Of a DNA stretch of 64,000 nt, positions 43,216 through 52,246 are shown piece by piece. The notes below the pieces were generated by a model that worked only from the letters and a program-made list of their open reading frames with translations, had not been told where the DNA came from and did no database searches. The first letter of the stretch is position 1. Each line of letters opens with the position of its first letter. Source of the stretch: UBA5336 sp038526245. GTDB lineage: Bacteria > Pseudomonadota > Alphaproteobacteria > Caulobacterales > Hyphomonadaceae. The stretch lies in contig JBCBGZ010000004.1 in assembly GCA_038526245.1 (NCBI GenBank), forward strand, positions 20,617 to 84,616. Direction: 5' to 3'. The translations under genes and the position numbers were made by a program.

Positions 43216-44586
43216 ATGAAAATCGTTGGAAAGGGCGCCATCATCGGCGCAGTGCTCGCCGTAGCACTGCCGCTTACGGCAACGGCCCAATCAACCGAGC
43301 GGGCATTGTCCGAAGCAGAGATTCAGGAGCTGCTGGAACGCTCCCGCGCTGCCGGTGTCATGGTCTCTCGCGACACCGCAGACTTTAACTATTTGGGCGG
43401 ATCGCAAGAGGCAGCAGAAACCCAGGTTTGCTGTGAGCCAGTGCAGGAAGAAGTCACCACCGAGCGCCGCGAAGAGGTCACCGAGGAGTTCTTCGACGCG
43501 ATCACGTCACGCACCGTGATCCAGCCGCTCGAGCGCACCATCGTGCAGCCGATTGAGCGTCAAATCCTCCAGGGCCGCGTTGAAGACATCATTGAGCCGA
43601 CCCGTTTCGAAGAAGACATTCTTCCCGTCATCATCGAAGAAGATGCTGTTCCTGCGGTCATCGAAAACGTCATCCCACAAGAGACCGTGGAGTCCCGCGA
43701 GGAAGTCAGCGAAGAGTTCTACGACGTCATCGTCCAGCGCGATGTGATCCAGCCCGTAGAGCGCGTCACCGTTGTTCCTGTTCAGCGTCGCATCATCCGC
43801 CCGCGGACTGAGACGGTCACGGCGCCGACCCGGTATGAAGAGAACATCCTGCCGACAATCGTCGAAGAAGATGCTGTTCCAGCGATCCAGGATACCTTCC
43901 AGCCACAAGTCACGGAAAACCGTGTCGAGGAAGTGACGGAGCGCGTTATCGAATATGTCTCCGAGCGCAACATCACCCAGCCTCTGGAACGTACGATCAT
44001 CCAGCCCATCGAGCGCCGTATCCTGCGCCCGACCACGGAAACCATCACCCGCGACACCATTTTCGAAGAAGAAATCCTGCCCACGCGTGTGGACACGGAA
44101 GCTGCTCCGGACATGGTCGAGAACATCATCGAGCAGGTGACCGAGCGCACCGTGTACGAAGTGGAAGACGTCTACATCGACCAGATCACCCGCAACGTGA
44201 TCCAGCCGGTCGTTGTGACCAACGTTCAGCCGATCACGCGTCGCATCCTGCGTCCGCAGTCTGAAACGATCACCGAAAACACGCGCTTCGAAACCGATAC
44301 GCTGCCGGTCATCGTGGAAGAGGCCTTCGTGCCGGAGACCATCGTGAACTACATCCCGCAGGTTACTGAAAACCGCCGCGAAGACGTCACCGAGACGACG
44401 TTCGAAGCCGTGACCCAGCGCGACATCTACCAGCCTATCGTTCGCACCATGGTTCAGCCCGTGACCATCCGCCGGGTCCGCCCGCAAGTGGAAACGGTGA
44501 CCAACCCGGTCCGCGTTGAAACCAACCGCGTCCAGCAAATCATCATCAACATTGGTGAAGGCTGTAACTGCGGCGGCGCGTTCTAA
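43216..44586 (+). CDS. secreted repeat protein with five ~76-residue QP/RP repeats
   Basis: 456-residue exported protein (signal MKIVGKGAIIGAVLAVALPL then TATA). Residues about 75-445 are five tandem units of about 76 residues. Each has REEVTEEFFDxI, a Q-P..R-T..Q-P..R-R..R-P stretch (for example IQPIERRILRPTTETIT), a RFEEDILPxIVEEDAVP stretch and an IPQVTE end. The pattern of alternating beta-like, charged Val/Ile/Pro/Glu/Arg repeats recalls charged-repeat cytoskeletal proteins such as alveolins; that is only a resemblance. A CC pair (QVCCEPVQEE) near the N-terminus and CNCGG at the C-terminus could crosslink. ATG 43216 has AAGGGG upstream. A strong terminator follows, so it is monocistronic. 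Confidence 0.8.
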   Translation: MKIVGKGAIIGAVLAVALPLTATAQSTERALSEAEIQELLERSRAAGVMVSRDTADFNYLGGSQEAAETQVCCEPVQEEVTTERREEVTEEFFDAITSRTVIQPLERTIVQPIERQILQGRVEDIIEPTRFEEDILPVIIEEDAVPAVIENVIPQETVESREEVSEEFYDVIVQRDVIQPVERVTVVPVQRRIIRPRTETVTAPTRYEENILPTIVEEDAVPAIQDTFQPQVTENRVEEVTERVIEYVSERNITQPLERTIIQPIERRILRPTTETITRDTIFEEEILPTRVDTEAAPDMVENIIEQVTERTVYEVEDVYIDQITRNVIQPVVVTNVQPITRRILRPQSETITENTRFETDTLPVIVEEAFVPETIVNYIPQVTENRREDVTETTFEAVTQRDIYQPIVRTMVQPVTIRRVRPQVETVTNPVRVETNRVQQIIINIGEGCNCGGAF

Positions 44587-44603
44587 TCGTCCAAACCAAA
44601 GTC

Positions 44604-44659
44604 GGCGGATTGTCCGCCGGCGACCTTAGCCCCCGTTCGAATTGAGCGGGGGCTTTTTT
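44604..44659 (+). terminator. double-hairpin intrinsic terminator
   Basis: A first hairpin GGCGGA-TTG-TCCGCC is followed by AGCCCCCG paired with CGGGGGCT and a run of T residues. It ends the repeat-protein transcript. Confidence 0.85.
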
Positions 44660-44664
44660 ATCGA

Positions 44665-45708
44665 TCATCCGTCCGATGGAGGGTCTACGATGGCGCGCTC
44701 AACGATATCGGAGATCGAGACGGTGTAGTCGGCCCAGTCATAGCGATTGAGCCGAAACGCCCAGCCAATCGCGCGGGCATTCACGTCCTGCGCCCTGCGC
44801 GCGCCTTCTGCCGCTTCAACCGCGCGAATTGTCAGGTACAGTCCGTCGGTTTCTTCATACGCCTCGGAAATCACTTCGAGACCGTCCTTGGTCAGTGTCG
44901 TATGGCGCGCGACGGGCGCCGTCTCAAGCGCCGTATCCGGCTTCACATCCAGCGGTGAAAACCGCGACAAGGCAAGGGCCGGGGTCGCCGCAGCCAGGCG
45001 GCTGACCAGCCTTTCATTTTCATGGGCCGGACCGGGAATGAAGTCTCGCGGACCGCCATCGGGCTGGCGCACCAGGTGGAGGCGCTCGCCCTCAGGTGTT
45101 TCGAGCACAACGCCCGCAATGGCGTCAGGCACCATGGCGATGACGTCGAAATCGAGCCACGCCCGGCGGCTGTTCAGGGGCGGCAACTCCCCTTCTCCGC
45201 TGAATGAGAGCTGCTCACCGCGATTGCGCAGATAGAGGGTGTCGCCCCGGCGCCCGGCAATGAAGTCGGCGACGATTTCGCCGCCCGTGGTCCGCAAGAG
45301 GATTTCCGCGCCATTGCCGCCCGCATCCGGGTCCGCAAGACCCAGCTGATCCAGCTTGCGGGGATCCTGTGTTTTCGCGGCGCCCCAGCTCAGGCTGCGC
45401 AGGCCCGTCAGAAGCTCACCGATCCGGTCCTGGCGCACGGGATAACCTGCATCACTGTCGAGCCGCCATCCGTCTCTAGCGCGCACGAGGGCGTAGGAAT
45501 TATCCGCCAGGCGCACATCAATGCGCGCCACGTCCGCCACCGGGTCGAGTCCCAACAGAACGGGTGTACCTGCGCGGGGGTGTCGCTCAAGCTCATTGCC
45601 GCCGGAGAGCGACTCCAGACCCATCAAGCCGAGCATTACGGCGCTGGCGGCTCCAATCGCCAGGAGAGTTCTCCCCCGCTGGCGGCGGATCTCTGCTGGA
45701 ACTGTCAT
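44665..45708 (-). CDS. DUF4340 domain protein of a Gld-type ABC operon
   Basis: 347 residues with one N-terminal transmembrane helix (TLLAIGAASAVMLGLMGLES) and a periplasmic body. The DUF4340 pattern is visible: VARIDVRLADNSYALVRARD then GWRLDSDAGYPVRQDRIGEL and LLTGLRSLSWG. Fourth gene of the operon, overlapping gldG by ATGA. The family is found with GldG-like proteins in many non-gliding bacteria; function unknown. Confidence 0.85.
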   Translation of the reverse strand: MTVPAEIRRQRGRTLLAIGAASAVMLGLMGLESLSGGNELERHPRAGTPVLLGLDPVADVARIDVRLADNSYALVRARDGWRLDSDAGYPVRQDRIGELLTGLRSLSWGAAKTQDPRKLDQLGLADPDAGGNGAEILLRTTGGEIVADFIAGRRGDTLYLRNRGEQLSFSGEGELPPLNSRRAWLDFDVIAMVPDAIAGVVLETPEGERLHLVRQPDGGPRDFIPGPAHENERLVSRLAAATPALALSRFSPLDVKPDTALETAPVARHTTLTKDGLEVISEAYEETDGLYLTIRAVEAAEGARRAQDVNARAIGWAFRLNRYDWADYTVSISDIVERAIVDPPSDG

Positions 45709-47594
45709 GCGCGCTGCCCCCGCCACCAGATGACGAGCCCCAGTAGCACAGCAAGCAAGGCGCCGCCCCAGATATTCACGGCCTTTAGGACGGCCTCCAA
45801 CTGGTCAATTTCGCTGCGAAACCCGCGCTCAATGTCGCGTAGCCGCGCCCGGGTCTCGAGAATGTCTGACCGGAGCGCCTGCAACTGGGCGCGCTCTTCA
45901 ATGGAAAGCCCCGCTTCCAGATCCCCGCCCGTTGCCGCCGCCGCCACCAATTCGGATTGGAAGGCATCCAGTTCCGATTGCACCGTGAACAGGCGCTCTT
46001 CCAGCCGGGCCTGTTCGTCGAAGAACTCTGCCTCCGCGGCTTCGCGCATGTCTTCCACGAGGGTCATGGGACGCAGGCTTTCGGCCCGTGATCGCAGCGC
46101 CAGGAGGCCATCAATGCCCGTTAGCGCATCAATGGCGTTCAGGAGGAACGCTCCATTGTCGGCAATCACCGCGCCGCCATTGGGATTGATGTAGAAGCCA
46201 TCATCGACGAAGTCCGCATCAGCGATGATGACGATTGCGGCCTCCCGCTCGGCGTCGGTGATGTGGGGCGGGGCGATCGCGGCTTCGGCGCGCATCAACT
46301 CGTCCTCCACGGGATCGCCCGTCAGCGGTAGGACCGGTCGCCCATTGGGGAAAGCCGTACTGGCCGACCCGGTCAGCCGAACGGCGAGGGTCAACGGACC
46401 GTCAAGCGTGTCATAGGCCAGCAGAACATCCGGGGGGGGCATTTCCCGGACGGCATCGGCGGCTGGAATGAATGATGGCGCCGGGCCCGTGGAAATCAGC
46501 GTTTCCGTCACGAATGGAGACGATGACGCCACGAATAACGCGCCGGGTGCGCCGAGATTCACCGCGCGCTGGAGCTCTGATGTGATGGGATCGGTGCGCG
46601 ACATGTTCGCTGGGATCGCTGCGATAAACAGGGGCTGGCCGACAATATCGCTGCGCCCGTCCGGCGAAATGGTCTGAACGGGCAGGGCATTGCTGGCATC
46701 GGCCACTGCGCCTTCGGCCAGAACCACCTGCCAGTGGCGTCCAAGTGTGCCCAGATCACTGGTCGGCGGGGCCGGATCGATATTTAACAGCCCGCCACCG
46801 CCCGCCACTTTCGCGGCTGGGTCCACCAGCCAGATGAGCCGCCCGCCACGCAAGACGAACTGGTCCACCAGCCAGGTCTGGTACTCATTTAAAGGGCGCG
46901 GATGGGCCAGCACAAGCACGTCCAGATCCTCTGGCAGGCTCATGAAGGCGTCATCAATCTGTTCCAGCCCGTAGGAGCGCTTCATGTCGCGCAACACGCC
47001 ATATCCGGTCTCAACGCCGTCGCCTTGCAGGCCCTGAAGGCTGGACACCAGGCCCACGCGGGCGGGGGATGGATCATCCAGCCGCGCCACCATCCGGGTC
47101 AGGTCGTATTCCAAAGTGCCGCCGCGCTCCGGCGCCAGAAAGGGGATAATGCGCTCATCATCCACGCTATTGCGTCCGATCAGGCCGAAATACAGCGGAT
47201 CAGTGCCCTGGGTGGGTACGCCCGTCAGTCCGGCGGCGAGGGCCACATCTTCAGCTTCTGAGAAAGGGGTCGCGTCCAGTTCGCGAACGCGCAGGCGTCC
47301 GCCACTGGCGCTCGCATAGGCTTCGAGAAGCTCCCTCACCCGGGCGGCATGAGCGCGTATCCGAGGATAGTCCTGTCCGACGCGCCGGGAGTAAACGAGT
47401 GTGAGATCGATAGGCTCGGCGACCGACCCCAGCGTGTTCCGGGTCGCATCGCTCAGTGTATAGAGCCCCCGTTCAGTGAAATCGACGCGGGCGCTGGCCA
47501 GGCGTGGCTGGAGCGCAAGGTTCCCAAGGATAAAAAGTCCGATCAGCGCAAGCGCTGTCACAGTTGGCCAGGCGCGTCCTGTAAGTGCGGTCAT
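45705..47594 (-). CDS. GldG-like ABC-associated protein
   Basis: 629 residues with N-terminal (VTALALIGLFILGNLAL) and C-terminal (ALLAVLLGLVIWW) transmembrane helices around a large periplasmic domain, matching the GldG/ABC-type uncharacterised transport family. It has RGLYTLSDATRNTLGSV, LTLVYSRRVGQDYPRIRAHA, VLVLAHPRPLNEYQTWLVDQ (IFT52/GldG-like domain). A coiled coil precedes the last helix (about residues 540-600). It overlaps both neighbours by ATGA. Confidence 0.87.
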   Translation of the reverse strand: MTALTGRAWPTVTALALIGLFILGNLALQPRLASARVDFTERGLYTLSDATRNTLGSVAEPIDLTLVYSRRVGQDYPRIRAHAARVRELLEAYASASGGRLRVRELDATPFSEAEDVALAAGLTGVPTQGTDPLYFGLIGRNSVDDERIIPFLAPERGGTLEYDLTRMVARLDDPSPARVGLVSSLQGLQGDGVETGYGVLRDMKRSYGLEQIDDAFMSLPEDLDVLVLAHPRPLNEYQTWLVDQFVLRGGRLIWLVDPAAKVAGGGGLLNIDPAPPTSDLGTLGRHWQVVLAEGAVADASNALPVQTISPDGRSDIVGQPLFIAAIPANMSRTDPITSELQRAVNLGAPGALFVASSSPFVTETLISTGPAPSFIPAADAVREMPPPDVLLAYDTLDGPLTLAVRLTGSASTAFPNGRPVLPLTGDPVEDELMRAEAAIAPPHITDAEREAAIVIIADADFVDDGFYINPNGGAVIADNGAFLLNAIDALTGIDGLLALRSRAESLRPMTLVEDMREAAEAEFFDEQARLEERLFTVQSELDAFQSELVAAAATGGDLEAGLSIEERAQLQALRSDILETRARLRDIERGFRSEIDQLEAVLKAVNIWGGALLAVLLGLVIWWRGQRA

Positions 47595-48349
47595 GGCACG
47601 CGCCTCCGCGCCGCCCACAGCCCATTTAGAGCGAGGAAGACTGCAATCACGCTGGCGAAGAAGAATAGGGCACGTCCCTCAAGGACACCATTCTGCGCTG
47701 CCTGAAAGTGGGTCAGGAAGGAAAATGTCGCCACGCTATCGGCCACAGCCGGGCCAACGAGACTGGCAATGCCCGAAAGCACGAGCGGCCAGCCGGCGGC
47801 TGTGAAGAGAAAAGCCACCACCACCGAAATCACAAACGCCGTCACCTGGCGCGAGGTGAGTGCAGACGCCGCTGCACCGATGGAGAGATAGGCGCCGGCC
47901 ATGGCGAGGCTGACCAAATAGGTAAGCGCAATCGCGATATTGTCCGGGCTGCCGAGAATATTAGCCGTCACCCACATGGGCACCGTGAACAACAGGGCGA
48001 CTGCGGCGACGGACCATGCCGCAAGCAATTTGCCGAGGACCACACCAGGCAGGGAGACCGGAAGCGACAGGAGCAATTCATCGGTGCCGGAAGCGCGCTC
48101 ATCGGCCCAGAGCCGCATGGCCAGGGCGGGCAGGAAAATCATGTACAGCCAGGGGTGCCATGTGAAGAAGGGCGCCAGGTCCACGCTGCCCGTATCGAAG
48201 AAACGCGCGCCTTCCCAGGTGAACAGGCCAAGGGCCACCAGAAAAACGGTAATGAAGACATAGGCCACGGGCGCGGCGAAATAGGCGCGGATTTCGCGGG
48301 AAAAGGCTGCTTTCAGCCCTCGAAACGGAGTCACCAGCCCAGCGATCAT
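47591..48349 (-). CDS. ABC-2 type permease (GldF-like)
   Basis: 252-residue inner-membrane permease with about six helices. FSREIRAYFAAPVAYVFITV at the N-terminus and DELLLSLPVSLPGVVLGKLL are typical of GldF/NosY-like ABC-2 permeases. Works with the ATPase encoded immediately upstream (ATGA overlap). Confidence 0.9.
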   Translation of the reverse strand: MIAGLVTPFRGLKAAFSREIRAYFAAPVAYVFITVFLVALGLFTWEGARFFDTGSVDLAPFFTWHPWLYMIFLPALAMRLWADERASGTDELLLSLPVSLPGVVLGKLLAAWSVAAVALLFTVPMWVTANILGSPDNIAIALTYLVSLAMAGAYLSIGAAASALTSRQVTAFVISVVVAFLFTAAGWPLVLSGIASLVGPAVADSVATFSFLTHFQAAQNGVLEGRALFFFASVIAVFLALNGLWAARRRVP

Positions 48350-49068
48350 GCTGCGGTTGCCTCGCTTTGGTCTGTCAGCTTCGTAAAGGCCGCTTCCAGT
48401 GTTTCGTCGCCCGCAAGCTCACCCGGCGCCGCATCGGCTACGATCCGGCCCTGGTCAATGATGGCGACGCGCGAACACAGCACGGGCACATCTTCCAGCG
48501 TATGCGTCGAGATCAGGATCGCCTTTTCCGGGGCCATCCGCGCAATCAAGGCGCGCACGGCACGTTTCTGGTTCGGGTCGAGACCATCCATTGGCTCATC
48601 GAGCACCAGCACGGGCGGATCGTGGAGGATCGCGCCTGCCAGGCCAACCCTGCGGCGATAGCCCTTGGACAGGGCCGAAATCGGTTTCGACACCACAGCG
48701 GAGATGCGCGCGTCTGCGATGGCCTTGTCCACAAGGTCGCTCCGCTCCGCTTTGGGCAGATTCCGCGCACTGGCCAGGAAGTTCAGGAATTGCGGCGGGG
48801 TCATATCGCCATAGAGGGGTGCGCCCTCTGGCAGATAACCCAAGGCAGTCTGGGCGCTGCGCCGGTCCGAGACGATAGAGTGGCCCGCAATGGTCGCATC
48901 GCCGCTGTCGGGCAGCATGACTCCGGCGATCATCCGCATGGTGGTCGACTTACCGGCCCCGTTCGGCCCGAGGAACCCCAACACTTCGCCCTTTTGCACT
49001 TCGAGCGAAAGACTGTCGACGGCCTGTTTGCCGCCATAGGATTTCGAAAGGGATTTCAGAACGAGCAT
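48346..49068 (-). CDS. ABC transporter ATP-binding protein (GldA-like)
   Basis: 240-residue ATPase: Walker A GFLGPNGAGKSTTMRMIAG, signature LSKGYRRRVGLAGAIL, Walker B PPVLVLDEPMDGLDPNQ, H-loop STHTLEDV. First gene of the four-gene operon ATPase-permease-GldG-DUF4340. In Bacteroidetes GldAFG supports gliding; in alphaproteobacteria the substrate is not known. Confidence 0.93.
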   Translation of the reverse strand: MLVLKSLSKSYGGKQAVDSLSLEVQKGEVLGFLGPNGAGKSTTMRMIAGVMLPDSGDATIAGHSIVSDRRSAQTALGYLPEGAPLYGDMTPPQFLNFLASARNLPKAERSDLVDKAIADARISAVVSKPISALSKGYRRRVGLAGAILHDPPVLVLDEPMDGLDPNQKRAVRALIARMAPEKAILISTHTLEDVPVLCSRVAIIDQGRIVADAAPGELAGDETLEAAFTKLTDQSEATAA

Positions 49069-49199
49069 GTGAACCTATCACCGATCTAATCCGAACCCCG
49101 AACTTGGCTTAACGGCCTTGGCCGACGGATTCCAGTGGCAACGCGCACACTTCTTGTGCATGAAAACGTGAAACTTCTGCCAATTCGGAGGATACAATC

Positions 49200-49916
49200 A
49201 TGGGCATTTCTACACATTCGTTCGAGTATCAGGTCGGCGGCGCTTCCTATGAGGGTTACCTCGCCCTTCCGGAAGGGCCTGCGGCGAAGGTTGTTCTCGT
49301 TGCCCACGCCTGGGCCGGCCAATCCGACTATGAGCGCGGGAAGGCCGACCGGATCGCCGCTGAATTTGGCTATGCGGCGTTCGCCATTGATGTTTATGGC
49401 GCCGGAAAACGCGGCACCACCGTTGAGGAAAACCAGGCGCTGATGATGCCGTTGGTGGAAGACCGCGCGGAGCTGCAGGCCCGGCTGAAGGGCGCCGTGG
49501 ACCATGCCAGGACGCTGGATGGGGTCGACACCAGCGCGCGCGCTGCGGCCGGTTTCTGCTTTGGCGGCCTTTGCGTGCTGGATATGGCGCGGGCAGGCAT
49601 GGACGTGGGCGGCGTCGCCAGCTTCCATGGCTTGTTTGGCGCGCCGACCAACATTTCCGGCTACTCGATCGACGCCAAAGTCATCGCCTACCATGGTTGG
49701 CTGGACCCCATGGCCAAGCCTGAAGACGTGATGGCCCTGTCCCAGGAAATGGACGCCGCCAAGGCAGATTGGCAGCTCTACGCGTTCGGGAACGCCATGC
49801 ATGCTTTCACGACGCCCGGCGCGAACAATCCCGAAATGGGAACAGTCTACCAACCTGAGGCTGACAAGCGCAGCTGGGCGAGCTTCGGCCAGTTTCTCGG
49901 CGAAGTGCTTGGCTAA
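49200..49916 (+). CDS. dienelactone hydrolase family protein
   Basis: Alpha/beta-hydrolase of the dienelactone-hydrolase group, 238 residues. Triad: Cys nucleophile in AAGFCFGGLCVLD (GxCxG), Asp in YHGWLDPMAKPED, His in FGNAMHAFTTPGAN. GGAGG lies eight bases before the ATG. No aromatic-degradation genes adjoin it, so the true substrate is unknown. Confidence 0.93.
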   Translation: MGISTHSFEYQVGGASYEGYLALPEGPAAKVVLVAHAWAGQSDYERGKADRIAAEFGYAAFAIDVYGAGKRGTTVEENQALMMPLVEDRAELQARLKGAVDHARTLDGVDTSARAAAGFCFGGLCVLDMARAGMDVGGVASFHGLFGAPTNISGYSIDAKVIAYHGWLDPMAKPEDVMALSQEMDAAKADWQLYAFGNAMHAFTTPGANNPEMGTVYQPEADKRSWASFGQFLGEVLG

Positions 49917-49993
49917 ACCAGGGGGTGCGGGGCCCGACTGTGCGTTGCAGTGTTGGCCTCGCTTTCGCCGCAGATGCCCCCTAAGCCCGAGCG

Positions 49994-50749
49994 ATGATTT
50001 CAGTTATCCTTGCGGTGGTGACCGCACTTTCCACACCGGTCGCCAGCGAATCTCCGTGCGATACACTCACCCATGGCGAGGTCGTGTACACTGCCTGCGC
50101 CCTTGATCTGGAAGCCTATCAGATCAGCCTGCACTGGCAGGACGGGGCCGGGGAGCTGATCGGCCAGCCGACGCGCCTGAAACGCTTGCTGGAAGCATCC
50201 GGCCAAGAGGTCGCCCTCATCACCAATGGCGGAATGTATCACACCGACCGCCGTCCCGTGGGGCTCTTGGTCAGCGAAGGCGAGGAGCTTCGTCCCCTCG
50301 TGCTGGGCGATGGTCCCGGCAACTTCCAATTGCTGCCCAATGGTGTGTTCTATGTGCAGGACGGCGTTGCGGGCGTCCTGGACACCGAGGCCTATGCCGA
50401 GGCTGAGATTGCGCCAGACATTGCGACCCAATCTGGCCCCATGCTGGTCATCGATGGTGAGTTCCACCCGGCATTCAGGGAGGCCAGTGACAGCGTATAT
50501 CGCCGCTCGGGCGTTGGGGTGTTGGAGGATGGGCAGACCGTCTGGATAGTGATCAGCGAAGGCCCGGTGAACCTTTACCAATTCGCCAGCGTCTTCCGTG
50601 ATGTATTGGAGCTGGACAACGCGCTTTACCTGGACGGGAAAGTCTCCCGGCTGGATGTGCCAGCAGACCAGCGCCGCGAATTCGGCCTCGCCATGGGGCC
50701 GATCCTGGCTGCAACCTATGCTTCGCCGGATGACCCGGCAGACGACTAG
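49994..50749 (+). CDS. phosphodiester glycosidase (DUF2233/NAGPA-like), exported
   Basis: 251 residues with a signal peptide (MISVILAVVTALSTPVAS). It has the NAGPA-like core ALITNGGMYHTDRRPVGLLV, SGPMLVIDGEFHP, RRSGVGVLEDG and LDNALYLDGKVSRL. The family cleaves GlcNAc phosphodiesters or related cell-wall glycans in periplasm. Converges with the small membrane protein, stops overlapping by four bases. Confidence 0.87.
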   Translation: MISVILAVVTALSTPVASESPCDTLTHGEVVYTACALDLEAYQISLHWQDGAGELIGQPTRLKRLLEASGQEVALITNGGMYHTDRRPVGLLVSEGEELRPLVLGDGPGNFQLLPNGVFYVQDGVAGVLDTEAYAEAEIAPDIATQSGPMLVIDGEFHPAFREASDSVYRRSGVGVLEDGQTVWIVISEGPVNLYQFASVFRDVLELDNALYLDGKVSRLDVPADQRREFGLAMGPILAATYASPDDPADD

Positions 50750-50970
50750 TTGCGGTCGTCAGGACCGTCGGCCACGTCTTCGGCAATCTCTTCGATATCA
50801 TCGGCAAGATCGCGGGCCGCTTCGCCGCCGCGTTCGGCCGCAACGCCCATTAGCGCGTCCATGCGCGCGCCTGCGGCTTCAAACGAGCCTTCCGTGAAGC
50901 GGAACAGCAGCATGATCAGCACAAAGAGCGCCATCGCCAAAAACACGATGTTGTAGATAAGTTTCGCCAT
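50746..50970 (-). CDS. small single-pass membrane protein (74 aa)
   Basis: One N-terminal transmembrane helix (IYNIVFLAMALFVLIMLLFR) is followed by an amphipathic segment and an acidic tail (DLADDIEEIAEDVADGPDD). GGAGGGAG lies upstream of ATG 50970. No family recognised. Confidence 0.6.
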   Translation of the reverse strand: MAKLIYNIVFLAMALFVLIMLLFRFTEGSFEAAGARMDALMGVAAERGGEAARDLADDIEEIAEDVADGPDDRN

Positions 50971-51056
50971 TGCCCATCTCCCTCCGGCGCCATAGCCTCT
51001 TTGTATCGACTTGGATTTCGACACTCTTGTGGCATGGCGTCAAGTCAGGGGGCTGG

Positions 51057-51908
51057 ATGATGGTGCATCGCTTACTGGCAATGGTGATTGGGCTCGCAGT
51101 GCTCATGCTTCCGGCCTGCACCAGCACGCGCGGCCTGCTCGGCTCGAATGCCTGCCTCATGCTGGATGACAGCACTGTGCGCCTGCGCGGTGAAATCAAT
51201 GACGCAATGGAAGCGTGCGCGCGAGAGACATTGACCCGCGACGTGACCCGCGTGGTGGTGAACACACCCGGCGGCGAGACAGGCGCAGGCCGTGCCATCG
51301 CCAGACAGATCGCCGAAGTGCCGCGCACGCTGGTGATCGATGGGGAGTGTAGTTCTTCGTGCGGGAACTACTTCGTCCCGGCCGCGGCGCGCCTGGAAGC
51401 TACGCCTGGCTCCATCATCGCCATCCATGGCACACCGGACCCCGCGCTGATGGAAAAATCGCGTCGCAGCACCAGTGAAGACCTTGCAGCCGAGGTCATG
51501 GCTGGCCGTCTCACCGAGGCCCAGCGCCAGGAACAGCTTGCCGCCCTCGACACGCAAGTTCAGCTCACCCTGGAGGATGAGGCGCTGTTCGCCGCCGAGT
51601 TTGGGGTCCCTCCGGGCTGGCGGCTCTACCGGGAACGGGCAGATGACAGCATCGTCGATGCCTTTGCCAACCACTTTAACGGTAATCCCCGCCCGGTGCG
51701 CCAGCGTGTGATCGGCAGGGCCACGCTCGTGGTTGAGCCGACCCTTCTGGAAAGTTGCCTGCCGCGAGTGGACCCCGGAAACTATCGCACCAATTTCGAG
51801 GCGACCGTGATCGGAGATGCGCGAGAGCGCGCGGCCATCGAGGCCCGCAATGGCGTCTTCTCCGGCACGCTGATTTGCAAACGCCCTGAAGGAGCCCCCA
51901 GTTCATGA
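51057..51908 (+). CDS. lipoprotein with ClpP/crotonase-like serine protease fold
   Basis: 283 residues with a type II signal (MVIGLAVLMLPAC lipobox). The core has ClpP-like features: RVVVNTPGGETGAGRAIARQ, then VIDGECSSSCGNYFVPAA (candidate Ser nucleophile in CSSSCGN) and SIIAIHGTPDPALM (candidate His). This SDH/ClpP-like class is seen in periplasmic proteins. Start ATG 51057 has CAGGGGG upstream. Coupled to the arsenate-reductase-like gene by a four-base overlap. Confidence 0.8.
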   Translation: MMVHRLLAMVIGLAVLMLPACTSTRGLLGSNACLMLDDSTVRLRGEINDAMEACARETLTRDVTRVVVNTPGGETGAGRAIARQIAEVPRTLVIDGECSSSCGNYFVPAAARLEATPGSIIAIHGTPDPALMEKSRRSTSEDLAAEVMAGRLTEAQRQEQLAALDTQVQLTLEDEALFAAEFGVPPGWRLYRERADDSIVDAFANHFNGNPRPVRQRVIGRATLVVEPTLLESCLPRVDPGNYRTNFEATVIGDARERAAIEARNGVFSGTLICKRPEGAPSS

Positions 51909-52246
51909 GCCTTGTCCTCTACGGTCTGAAAAACTGCGATACGTGCAAAAAGGCGCTCAAGGCGCTCGAAAGCGCCGGGAAAACCTTCGAGTTCATCGAT
52001 ATCCGTGCAGATGCTGACCTGTGCGAGAAAGTCCCCATCTGGCTGGCGACTGTCGGCGACAAGCTGCTGAACAAGGCGTCCACCACTTGGCGCGGCCTGA
52101 GCGAGGCGGAAAAGCAATCGGCGACGAGCGACCCCGCTCCGCTCCTGATCGCCAATCCAACGCTTGTGAAACGCCCCGTGATTGAGGCAGACGGCACCGT
52201 CCATGTTGGCTGGAAGACAGACGTGCAGGACGCGCTTCTGGCCTAG
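51905..52246 (+). CDS. ArsC/Spx-family (YffB-like) protein
   Basis: 113-residue thioredoxin-fold protein starting SLVLYGLKNCDTCKKALKAL (Cys11, Cys14, CxxC), then FEFIDIRAD and NPTLVKRPVIEADG with the RP motif of ArsC relatives. The YffB/Spx-like subgroup is usually not a true arsenate reductase. Converges on the next gene with overlapping stops. Confidence 0.88.
   Translation: MSLVLYGLKNCDTCKKALKALESAGKTFEFIDIRADADLCEKVPIWLATVGDKLLNKASTTWRGLSEAEKQSATSDPAPLLIANPTLVKRPVIEADGTVHVGWKTDVQDALLA

Noticed and set aside
43507..44538. 343-codon minus-strand ORF across the repeat protein
   Set aside because: Mirror of the plus-strand repeats; the plus frame has a signal peptide, ribosome site and terminator.
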